NCBI GenBank assembly: GCA_946902875.1
Contig: OX336336.1
Location: forward strand, 4,930,545 to 4,994,544
Length of the DNA stretch: 64,000 bases
Direction: 5' to 3'
From: Nematopogon swammerdamellus
Lineage: Eukaryota > Arthropoda > Insecta > Lepidoptera > Adelidae
Shown here: piece by piece, positions 33,900 to 45,700 of the stretch
How positions within the stretch are numbered: position 1 is the first letter of the stretch
Layout: each line of letters starts with the position of its first letter
Translations under genes and position numbers: made by a program
The notes under the pieces: model-generated
The model's database searches: none
What the model was told of the DNA's origin: nothing
What the model saw: the letters and a program-made list of their open reading frames with translations, nothing else

Positions 33900-35640
33900 T
33901 TAGCAGTTGGTTGAACATTTATTTAAACTTCAAATAACATAACAGCATAAAATATAGTCTGTTCAATATTCTCTTGTACATAATTTTCTTCATTTCTACT
34001 CATTGTACTGTTTATACTCATTACTATGAGTCTCGATCAGATAAGGTATTATATTAGGTAGCTATCAAACTTCCCGTACACAAGTGTTACACGGTGGTTA
34101 TTCAGCTAAAATGGACCATATTTTTATTGTATATGCGCGAAAAGAATCACTCCTTGTTCTGATCTCCACACTGGAACTTAAGCAGCCCATTCTACTTAAA
34201 ACTCCCCTTATCTGGAGTCCACATCATCGCAATGAATCATGCAACGCAAGATATGTATTAGTTTGAGTCACAGTATGGTTCTCAACGTGGAAGTCGACCC
34301 AAACAACATCAGAATTTTTGTACTAGCACATACAAGTGAATGGGTTTCAACCGTGCATTCGACCAAGTTAATCAAGTTATATCACTAGGTACTAGAGTAC
34401 CCAATGCACTGCGAAAATTGAGGGTCGCTGCACAAATGGTTGAGTTTGATTTTTCAATATACTACAAACATTCAGTGACATCAATGGATGCGAGTCAATA
34501 TCTTACATTGTGTCATGAAGTGGTCACATTAGGGTCCTATTCTATTTAACTTATTCATAAATGACAGAAATAGCTAGTATTTTATTTTTGTGGAAGATCT
34601 GAAAACATTTCGGTAAATCAAATCTGCATTTGGCGATGTGATAATGTGGACATTGTTCAAGAGGGAGCAATGGGCAAAAACACTCTTACCTACCTATATG
34701 TAAAACCTAGACTTTTGGTGCGATTAACCTTCTACAAGAAACCAATAATAATTAATAAGAATCGATGCTCACAACAGTAATCTTACACAAAACTCAATCA
34801 TTGGATTACTGAAATTTATTTTAGTCCCCACATTTAAAACGATAAACATACATACATTAGCTATGTGACACTTGTTTGTAAACTTACGAAGTTTACAATC
34901 AAAATTATGACAGGGAGACTTATTTCTATTGAAATTTACATGAGTATAATAAATACCTTGAATTTTGCTTTAAAATATTAACCAATTTGTTGATTATAAA
35001 TATTTATAATATTTATAATGTATTCTCAATTGGTTCTCAATATTATTTATTATTTCAACAGGTCACAACATTGAATATTCATTGGGTTATCTCTTCAAAC
35101 TTACACAATAATATCATACCATTTTCGTATGAGTATTTTATAAACAATGTTTCCGATTTTGGGACTAATTTTTTAATATTTACTCAATTCTCATTGCATC
35201 GCATATTATTACATTTATGTAACAAAAACAATTTTACAATGGACTACAAACTACTAATGGTGGTTTTGATTTGGATGGCAGATCTTTTATTCCCAATATG
35301 TGTCGACTAGAATGACATAATACGTAATGTTAAATAGCGTTTGTTCTTCATAAATAAAAAATATTCACAGTTTCACATAAATAGATGTTACAGGCGAAAA
35401 TCTTACACAATCATGTAACCACTATCTACACATATGTATGTACCTGGGTACTTTTTTAAAAATCAATTTGTCTTACAGGTTAATTCTGTTTAAAATTTTA
35501 AATTCTAAGACTAGGCGTAGTACTATGTCACAGAAATAATATATTACTACATTTATATACAAATTAAAATAGATTTTAATAGATGAAATTTGGAGCATGT
35601 TCAATACTTGATACATTATAAAATGTATGCACACTAGAAA
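33900..35640. other. Intergenic, no gene recognised
   Basis: AT-rich spacer between the tail-to-tail ana2 and GARNL3 genes. The 107-codon plus frame at 34987 has hydrophobic, low-complexity composition and no motif. Confidence 0.35.
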
Positions 35641-35700
35641 TTATATACAATAATTTACAACCGCTCGCTTGAGATGCTCTTAGTGCCGCCGACCAATGAG

Positions 35701-35778
35701 CCTACGGACCACGCGTCAGTCAGCGGCGCTGACTGACGCGTGGTCCGTAGGGAAGCGCGCTGACTCAGCGCGCTTCCC
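35701..35778. repeat. Two abutting perfect hairpins
   Basis: First: 24-bp arms 35701-35724 / 35728-35751 (CCTACGGACCACGCGTCAGT start), loop GGC. Second: 14-bp arms 35750-35763 / 35765-35778 (GGGAAGCGCGCTGA), one-base loop. They share two bases. Confidence 0.85.
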
Positions 35779-35802
35779 ATCTGGCATTTCAGCGCACACA
35801 GT

Positions 35803-36063
35803 TCAATCCACGAAGACGCGCCCCACCCTTCCTCCTAATCGCTTACAGTGCAAGTGTGCAACCTGCTGCTTGTGTGTTAGATCTATCGTTACACACTACT
35901 ACGATTATGAATGCACACCAAGATGAATTGGCCAATCACGATAGAGCGTCACGTGTCAACTATGTTCGGGTCAAACTCTCCACACCCTCCCGCTTGCACC
36001 GCGCGACCCCCCCCCCCCCCCCCCCGCACAAAAAGTATTGTGGGACGCGTCTTCGTGGATTGA
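35803..36063. mobile_element. Small MITE with 18-bp inverted ends
   Basis: TCAATCCACGAAGACGCG at 35803 and its exact complement ending at 36063; contains a poly-C tract at 36008-36025. No TSD resolved. Confidence 0.65.
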
Positions 36064-36161
36064 TCTATTGTAGGTACAACGCGCAACGGTCAGTCGACAC
36101 GAGCAGTTGCGGAGCGCCGCGTCGACTTTTGGCGCATTCGTTTAATATATTTTTTTAATGT

Positions 36162-36395
36162 AATCCGGTATGGGTGGCTGAGTCTGAGGGGCCAAAGCAC
36201 ATGCTCCGACCAGCCAATATCACCTCCGAGAAGGTAGGTGCCATACCGGAGACTTCCCTGGATTGTGGCTATACTGGACTAGAGGAGAACACAACCGATG
36301 CTGTTATGCGCTCATCTTACATCCAGTACGGTGGTATCAACCCAGTCGGCTACAATTTGAGCCTACCACCTAGTAAGGGGCAAGGGAAGGGCACT
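36162..36395 (-). repeat. tRNA-derived SINE, 5' truncated
   Basis: Tail AATCCGGTATGGGTGGCTGA to core AGTAAGGGGCAAGGGAAGG; head missing. Confidence 0.75.
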
Positions 36396-36473
36396 AATGC
36401 AAAGACGCTATGTCGCGTCTCCTGGGCTCAGTGATCGGTGTGCAGAGCGCGCGACGCCAACATTTGTTCCTCG

Positions 36474-36479
36474 TTTATT
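36474..36479 (-). terminator. GARNL3 poly(A) signal
   Basis: AATAAA on the minus strand 142 bases after the stop codon. Confidence 0.5.
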
Positions 36480-36620
36480 GTGCAAATTTTGCAGATTGCT
36501 TTATAAATTACGTCAACAAACACATAACTTTGTGCACGACACAATACTTAGGTAATCGACTCGGTGGCGTATATGAAGACTACATACGTAGAGGGTATCG
36601 GATTAGGATCAGTACGTTGC

Positions 36621-36711
36621 TTAGAGTGTTTCGTCGGAGGAGTTGTTGCCGCCGCCTCGCGTCTTGCTGTCCAGCCTCAGCTCCGCCAGTCGCTGTCTCA
36701 TGCTGTTGGAT
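36621..36711 (-). CDS. GARNL3: GARNL3 exon r (terminal)
   Basis: Acceptor [27 protein letters not shown] then NNSSDETL and TAA. Confidence 0.87.
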
Positions 36712-39700
36712 CTGAAATGCGAAATGGAATTGAGAAGGCTTCAGTGATTCAATCGTGTTGGAAGAAAAGTGAATGTGAGTAGAAGGGTCGCCCTAGTTGG
36801 ACGTATCTATCTAGACCAGATCGGGCATTTTCTATGAAAGGGTCTATTGCGTAGAACACGAAACCGTATATATAGGCGAAAGTTTAAGCATGTATAAAAA
36901 AAATTATTTCTTATAGAAAACGTGACATGTGGCGCCGAGCCACCCATAAGGTGTCTAACGACGTCCATGGACATTCGATTGCACACGTCAACATAAGATG
37001 CATTAGAGGTGTGTCCGGACCACATAGCTTATGGAGATCCGTTGTCTCTGCCTATCTATTCCACTGGGAAACATGTTACTTCTATATTAATTAATGTACT
37101 AGCTCTTGCCCGCGGCCTCGCTCGCGTGAAACTCGTATTTGAAAAGAAGAAAGTGAGTAAGCCCGCTACCGTACCTTTATTTCGGCGCGCGGAACAATTC
37201 GGTTTGTATGAGATTGAGAGCGACATCTTAGCGTAAACGGAACTGAATTTTATATTATATTTATATTATAATAGCCTATCCTGTGTACCGTATAGTAAAA
37301 TGTGCTTGTACTAAGTTTCATATAATTCGGATGATCGGTTTAAGAGTTATGGAGGAACATACACATACATACATACATACAGAAAAGATTTCTAAAAATC
37401 GTCAATTTAGTTATAGTATCATACATAGAGTCTACCACAGAGCATCAAATACCTACCGCGCGCGCCCCCTACTAGAGACGCCCTAAGCGATAATATTTGA
37501 AACCCAAAAACTACACGCAGTGCTGCTAGCGCTTCGTATGTGTGTGTGTGTGTGCTATCGACACTACACACAAAGAGGAGCAAGTTAGGCACACGCACAA
37601 AACAAATGCACACGCACAACACACATATTATGTAAGTCATAGGCCACGCCCACAGGCTTCAACGGCGTTGTAGAGAAATCGCGCTCAGGGCGCCTCTAGG
37701 AGGGGCGCGCGCATTTGATGCTCTGTGGTCTACAAACGAGTCTACTTACAGATTTATTATTACTATTTATTGATGATTGATGATGTAATACTACCGTTCG
37801 GAGAGGTAGGAGCTGGTGACGTGGTCTGCGGAGATGGACTGGCGCTGGTAGGCAGCGGCGCTCAGGTTACACTGCGGTATCCTGTAGATACGCACGCATC
37901 GCCCGCTGCTGTCCGATTGAACTGCGACAATTTATTGTGATTGCTGGCTGAGTGTGATAATTTTATGACATTTTTATGGGTCGGGCGCGGAACGCCATCT
38001 ATCGCGTACACACTCATACCTACCCTCGCAATCACAACCTACACTCGCACCCACGAACAACCATCCTCTCAAACACCCCACGCACAACCATAATCTCACC
38101 CACGCACAACTATATTCTCACCCACACGCACAATCATCCTTTCACTCACGCACAGCTAACCTCTAACCCAGCGGTTCCCAAACAGTTTGTTTCGCGAGTA
38201 GATGCGTTTTTGGCTCTGTAGACTGCACCACTGGGCCCTCGGTATAGCCACCCATTTACATAAAAAAAACTCTACCCAATCGAAACTAACGCCTTTTTTT
38301 ATGTAATCCGGTATGGGTGGCTGAGACGGAGCCAAAGCGCATGCGCATGCCGACCTGCCAATATCACCTCCGAGAAGGTAGGTGCCATACCGGAGACCTC
38401 GATTGCTGGCTATACTGGACTAGAGGAGAACACAGCCGAGGCTGCTATGCGGCCATCTTACATCCAGTACGGTGTTACCAACCCAGTCGGCTACAATTTG
38501 AATCTACCACCTAGTAAGGGGCGAGGGAAGGGACCTACAGTTTTACACCGGTTCCGAACGGTGAGGCAGCAGGTGTAGGTATGCACGTAAATTTTTTCGT
38601 CAGAAAAAACTCATTGGTACACGCCGCCGACCGGATTCGAACCGCGGACCTCTCGCATGAGAAGCCGATGCCCAAACCAATCGGCCACCTTATATTGTGT
38701 TATTTTTGATTTTTTTTCTATGGAAACTGACACGGTTGGCTACATCACCTGCAAAATCCATGATGTCAGCCCATAACACCGGGTGAACTTGGCGCCACGT
38801 CAGTGCTTCCATTCGATCGTGCCGGCTACACTGAACTGGACGGAAAACTATTTATGTACATAGCCGTTTCGACCGACCTTTCATTCAGTGCGGTGGTATC
38901 AACCCGGGCGGGTTAAACCCTACCACCTAGTAATATAAGAAAGGGGAGTCATATCCCTTAGTCGCCTTTTACGACATACACGGGGAGAGATGCAATGGGG
39001 CTATTCTTTTAAAGTAACGGCCCCACACGGTACAAAAATTTAGTATGATGCTGCTAGGTATTATTTTAAGTTGTTATTTATAGTGTTAGTCTTTGTTTAT
39101 AGATAGAAAAAAAAGGTATCGTGCTTATGTTAGTGTTTTATTTATTACTCTGGGCCCATCTGAAAAACAGCGCTGTAGGGCCTGTAGGTCGCCTTGTGCA
39201 TCTATAGCACATGCTGAGATGGGTCCATATTGTCATTAATTGTGTTATTAATTTGGGTTTTGCGTGTATAATTTCATGTTTTATTGTAATGTTTTCTTTT
39301 TTTTGTTATGATCTATAATGACAATAAATAATATTATTCTTTCTTTCTTCTTTCTTCTATGCTGCGTTGAAAATGTTGCAATGGTACCTTGCGGCGAGCT
39401 GGGCGGCGAGACTGGCGGCATGCGCTGCAGCGGCGGCCGGATGTTCTCCTGCTCCGACGAGATGGAGCTGCTGCGGCTCGAGGTGGAGTTCACGTCGGTC
39501 TGCCGGCCCACACCCACACCCACACCCACGCTCCCACCCACACCGTCGCTCTGCAGTCTGCAACGAACACCACCGTCAACACTCAATCGAAGATTCGCTT
39601 AGAAAATGGGCCGACAGTGCTGATGTAATAGACGAATACTTTTGTATGAAATAAAACATTTTATCTTTATAGCTATTTAAGTCAATATATTATTAATAAT

Positions 39701-42700
39701 TAAATTTAAATTTTATATTATTGATGGTATTATTTGATTTGTACCTACTGTCTGTATACCTAACGGTGTTAAAAAGATTGAATAAATAAATAAATATCCG
39801 ACCATGTCTGGTTCCTTAGAAAATACTTAGGTATGTTTGAGAATTAAGACTTTAAGAGAGAGAAGTGTGTGACAAGCATTGGTATAATTCACTTTCAAGA
39901 ATTTCACAATGTCAGCTTCACCTTTATAATATTTTTTTTATGTGTACTAAGCATTTACTCGCTTTATATTTCTACTATATTACTATTATCAAAACAAACG
40001 TGCAGCTCGCACAACAACATTTTATGGCTTAGTGAACGGAGATTCCCTTTACCAAGCCATAAAACTTTATTATGCGAACTGCACGTTTGTTTTGATTTGA
40101 GTTATATTATAGATGCAAAGCCGAAAATTAAGAGAAATAAAGTCCCGACCAGGATTCGAATCTGGAACTTCGGCTTGAGCCGACAGCGCGTTACCAATTC
40201 CGCCGTCGGATTGATGACGTGTGCTCTCTAAATTTTTTGACAGTTGCATCCTCTATTAGTAGGTATAACGCAATCTAATGCGTTCAGTCACCTTGGTCCC
40301 TTCTCTTCTTACCTTACTAGGTGGTAGGGTTTATCCTCCGTGCTTACATCACGGATGTTGTAGGCGATGTAGCCAACCGTGTCAGTTTCCATAAACAAAA
40401 GAAAAATGGGGCAGTTGTAGCTTCAGGGTTTTGAGTTCAGAAAATCACCCAAGCAATAACTAAAATTCGAAATTCGAAACAAAAACGTAAAGATATAATG
40501 TTACACATCGTTTTGTTAGTAAACATCGCATATCAGCTGATATGAGTCACCACGTACATACGAGTCATATTCCAAAAAAAAAATAATTGCGGACTTGTGA
40601 ATGACGACGTACTTATCGCAGCCGTCGTCGTCATCCAGCGAGTAGGGCGCTCCGCCGGTGCTGCCGTGCCGCGCGGCCTGGCGCGCCAGCTCGTGGCAGC
40701 TGTCGTTCTGGTTGGCGCCGGTGTAGGGGTCCATGTCGCGGCTCAGCGGTACGTACTCAGGCGCGCACGCCACGTAGAATATGTCCTGCGGGCCATTTGC
40801 GACGTATTGTGAAAACCATATTGTTTGCAAGTTGCGTCAAAGTTATGCTCAATTTGAGTCGACGCAATACATTATCTTTCTTTCCCTCCTTCGGATGAAT
40901 GTTCAAAAACGCTGATGCAACTGGCTTTTATTTGTAAACGGAAGCCTACACACCAATTTTCATATTACTGACTTTAAAAATGATGAACTTCAATTCAAAC
41001 TTTAATCCCCCATTAAATCCCCTTATTAGAGGATGAATTTTCCAAAACGTTGATGCAACTGGTTTTTATTTTAAACAGAAGCAAACACCAATTTCCATAT
41101 TTCTAACTTTAAAAATGAGGAACTTCAATACAAACTTAAAACTCCTATGAAATCCCATTAGGAGATCAATTTTCAAAAATCCTATCTTAGTGCTCACCTA
41201 CGTTATATAAGGAAGTTCTATGCAAAATGTCCCGCTTCTTAAAGACACCGGTTTAGGCTGTCGGAACGTATATTATCTGTCAGTCAGTCAGCGTTAAGAT
41301 TTTTATTAAGTACTAGCTGTTGCCCGCGGCTTCGCTCGCGTGAAATTCGTATTCCAAAGAAGAATGTAAGTAACTAAGGGCGAGGCCGAAGGCCAAGCTG
41401 CGTTCAGGTAATCGATAAACCTCCTCAAAGAAAGTAACTAACTAAGGGCGAGGCCGAAGGCCGAGCTGCTTTCAGGTAAACGATAAACCTTTCTCAAATA
41501 AAAGAAGTAAGTAAGGGCGAGGCCGAAGGCCGAGCTGCGTTCAGGAAGACGATAAACCTTCCGGAAGAAAGGAAGGAACTAAGTGCGACGCCGAAGGCCG
41601 AGCTGCGTTCAGGTAAACCAAAAACCCTCTTCCGCCTTCGGCCCTCGCCCTTAAAGACTTCCTTTCTTCTATAGAATATAATAACGTTTACTCAATCTAT
41701 TTATTTCATAAAAATAAAAAAGTAATATTAATAACTAAAGAATTAAAACCTACCTAACAAACATTAAAATAACTATCAAAACGGGCATTTTCAAATGTTC
41801 TTAGAGCACTTGCGGCATTACCCCGCTGGATGGCAAGGCTTACCCTTTGAATGAAGTACATAAGCCCTTGATGGCGGGACACCAGTTGCGTCAACCAGCA
41901 GAGGCCCAAGCCTCTTTTGGCTTCACTGCTCCACGGACCGGGGGTTTCAACCGCAAACGCAACAAATTCGAAATATTGAATTATATTTCTATATTTGTTG
42001 CGTTTGAGGCTCTCCGCCCTAGCCTCGGCCGCGCCAGCCTCTCTTGAAGATGTCCTAACGTGACTTGGAGCCAATGTGAGAACACAAGTGGCGTCCCACA
42101 TCAAAGAACTACCCTTAGTCCATGGCACTAAGGTGATAGCATGGGGCCTCTTGCCATCCAGCCGGGAATAACCGCGAGGTTCTAGGATGCACGGTATATT
42201 TGCCGTCAGAAGCGTGGACTTTATAATAAAATTTAAATTAAATTAACTCAATCTTAATGTTAATTAACTTTATTCGAGATGGTTTAGCTTCTTCCTGAAC
42301 GAAGCTCGGCCTTCGGCCTCGCCCTTAGTTACTTGCTTTCTTCGAGATGGTTTATCATTTGTCAGAACGTAGCTCGGCCTTCGGCCTCGCCTTAGTTACT
42401 TACTTTCTTCAAAAATGTTTACCTTCTTCCTCAACGCAGCTCGGCCTACGGCCTCGCCCTTAGTTACTTGCTTTCTTCAAGATGTTTTATGGTCTTCCCG
42501 AATAGAGCACGGCCTTCGGCCTCGCCCTTAATTACTTACTTTCTTCAAGATGGCTTAGCTTCTTTCTGAACGCAGCTCGGCCTTCGTTCTCGCCCTTAGT
42601 TACTTGCTTTCTTCGAGATGGTTTTTCAATTATCAGAACGTAGCTCGGCCTTCGGCCTCGCCTTAGTTACTAACTTTCTTCAAGATGGTTTAGCTTCTTT

Positions 42701-45700
42701 CTGAACGCAGCTCGGCCTTCGGCTTCCCCCTTAGTTGCTTGCTTTCTTCGAGATGGTTTTTCAATTATTCGAACTTAGCTCGGCCTTCGGCCTCGCCTTA
42801 GTTACTTACATTCTTCAAGATGGTTTAGCTTCTTCCTGAACGCAGCTCGGCCTGCGGCCTCGCCCATAGTTACTTACTTTCTTCGAGAAGGTTTATGGTC
42901 TTCCAGAATAGAGCTCGGCCTTCGGCCTCGCCCTTAGTTACTTACTTTCTTCAAGAATGTTTTTCTTCTTCCTGAACTCAGCTCCGCCTTCCGCCTCGCC
43001 CTTAGTTACTATCATCGAGAAAGAATATCGTTTACGTGAGCGCAGATCCGCCATCGGGCCCCCCTTTAGTTACTTACTTTCTTTTTTTGAAATACGACTT
43101 TCACGCGAGCGAAGCCGCGGGCAACAGATATATAAATTTTTATTGCACCAATGACAGCGACATAACTTCGACTTTCAATAATTTTTTTTATTTATCAAAC
43201 AATTTGTCACCGGCCAGCTCACGTCGAGATGACAGTTCTCCGTTGTCAACATGACATTTAAAATTGTTTTTTACCATTACTTTGGATTGCGTGATTTTTA
43301 TTATATTTTTTAATTATTATGTTAATCCGGGATATACACTGTCACTATAAAAAGTTTCGTCAAATTCCGTTCAGTGGTTTTTGCGAGATGCGCGTACAAA
43401 TAGACATTTTTGCATTTACGATTTTATTATATGTATAGAAAGAATAGATATGTTATAGACTATTGTGTTCAAGTTATAAAAAAGAAGAACTTGTCATTTT
43501 CGTTGTATCTGCTTATTTTTAAATTTCGAATGAATATTTTATTCAAATTGTATTTGCTGCCAGTTCTCAAGATATAATTATGTACTTTGGACTACGTGAT
43601 TTTAAACGCGCAATAATGTTTAAAATTGTTTAATTTTTTTTTTATTTTTGTTAATTTTTTTTACGTATTATGTTAACCCGGCATATAAACTGCCACTATA
43701 CAAAGTTTCGTCTAATTCTGTTCAGTAGTTTTTGCGTGATGCGCGTACAGACAAACAAACAAACAAACAAAAATTTTAAAAACTGTTCTAAAATGTTCAG
43801 TATCTCATTTTAAGCCACCCTGGTTAGTTTTTTTCCGAATACATTCAATGTACAGACTTTCTTACCTTTACGATTTTATTATATGTATAGATAGATAGAT
43901 ATACTGCATTAGTGCAATTTTAGATCCAAATGGTTGGAAGAGGAATCCAAAATTAAAAATTACCGTCTAGCAGTTGCATGACGCAAGGTGGATTGGTACA
44001 CTACATAATAAATAAAGGGAATCAATATGACATTTTTACGTCTTATAATAAAATCTTTGAAAGGCTCTTTGCATATCAGCGACGGATGATCGAGAGTAAT
44101 GAGAAGTAACAATACCTACCGCATACCCCTTTTTTAAGTTTTCGGATTAACAGTAATTAGGTGTACTAAAGACTTACATAAGTCGACGTTTCGCCCGCTA
44201 CGTCGCGGGCTTCTTCAGGACCTATGGGAGTTCCTGGAGCCGACGTCTGGTGTCCGTTGTACCATAAATCAAACGGTTTGACACTATCTACATTTTGACG
44301 TCTGGTACAACGGACACCAGACGTCGGCTCCAGGAACTCCCATAGGTCCTGAAGAAGCCCGTGACGTAGCGGGCGAAACGTCGACTTATGTGTAAGTCTT
44401 TAGTACACCTACTGTTAATCCGAAAACTTAAATAAGGATATATAAATATGGATAACAGAGTAAACTTAAAAAACGTTAACATACCCCTTCTCCGCAGAGT
44501 AGTTTGAGGCCGGGAATGCAAGCTGCGTGTACCAGAGATCCGTTCGCCACCAGTCGGATTTCTAGCAAGTCTTCTGCGAAAGCCATTATGTAGGGGAATC
44601 CGCACACTAGAATCAGAATAACCAACTAATATGTCATACGAAAAACAAAATTTGTTTTATGTAATCCGGTATGCGTGGCTGAGTCGGAGGGGCCAAAGCA
44701 CATGCTCCGACCAGCCATTATCACCTCCGTGAAGGTGCCATACCGGAGACTTTCCTGGATTGCTGGCTATACTGGACTACAGGAGAACACAACCGAGGCT
44801 GCTATGCGGCCATCTTACATGCAATACGGTGGTACTAACCCAGTCGGCTACAATTTGAGCCTACCACCTAGTAAGGGGCAAGGGAAGGGACCTACAGTTT
44901 TACACCGGTTCCGAACGGTGAAGCAGCATGTGTACGTAAATTTTTTCGTCAGAAAAAACACATTGGTACACGCCGACCGGATTCGAACCTCGGACCTCTC
45001 GCATGAGAAGCCGATGCCCAAACCACTTGGCCGCCCGCCGCTTGAAATGGAAATGGCCCCTATTGTTTCTCCTGGCGGAGCTATATAGGCGCCATTTCGA
45101 CGTGTCGGCGGCTACCTACGCTGAATTTGATGAAAAAACAGTAACACATTCATAAAATCATCTCAAATGTTCTGTGTCTAAAACGGTTGAAACGTATGTA
45201 CGAACCAACAGCGGCAGGTACGGTCGTCCAGTGAAAGTCGTATTCACTGTCGCTCTCTAGACTCTTGTTCGTGAGCCTCTCGAAGTGACACGTGTCTGCA
45301 ACATGACAACAACCAGTATGTCTATTCTTGTAAATTCTGACAGCGGACTCAGCGCTGATGTGGCGCTGAGAGCCACTTTAGTAAGTGGCGCTCAGCGCCA
45401 CATCAGCGCTGAGTCCGCTGTCAGAATTTACAAGAATAGACCTGCAGGTGTCGCGTGATTGTTCTACATACAACTGAATATCATTCTCATTTATACATTT
45501 TAAGGATTAACAGTGGTAGGTACTAATCCTTTTTTTTTATAGGCGACCGGCACGGGTGGCTGTGCCCAAAAGTTCAAAGGACGATTAAGACACAGCCAAT
45601 CAGTCCTGGGTTTCCCATTAGGCCGCATAGGCCGCGGCCTAGGGGCGGCAAACTTCAGGGGGCGGCAGATTTCCAAAGGCGCTATAGAATATTAAAAGTA

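Noticed and set aside
34987..35310. 107-codon plus ORF with hydrophobic runs
   Set aside because: AT-driven composition, no motif, no splice or promoter context.
40143..40211. Functional tRNA-Leu gene
   Set aside because: Arms mostly pair, but the T stem has a mismatch, the anticodon loop is irregular and the long variable arm of tRNA-Leu is missing; kept only as tRNA-like.
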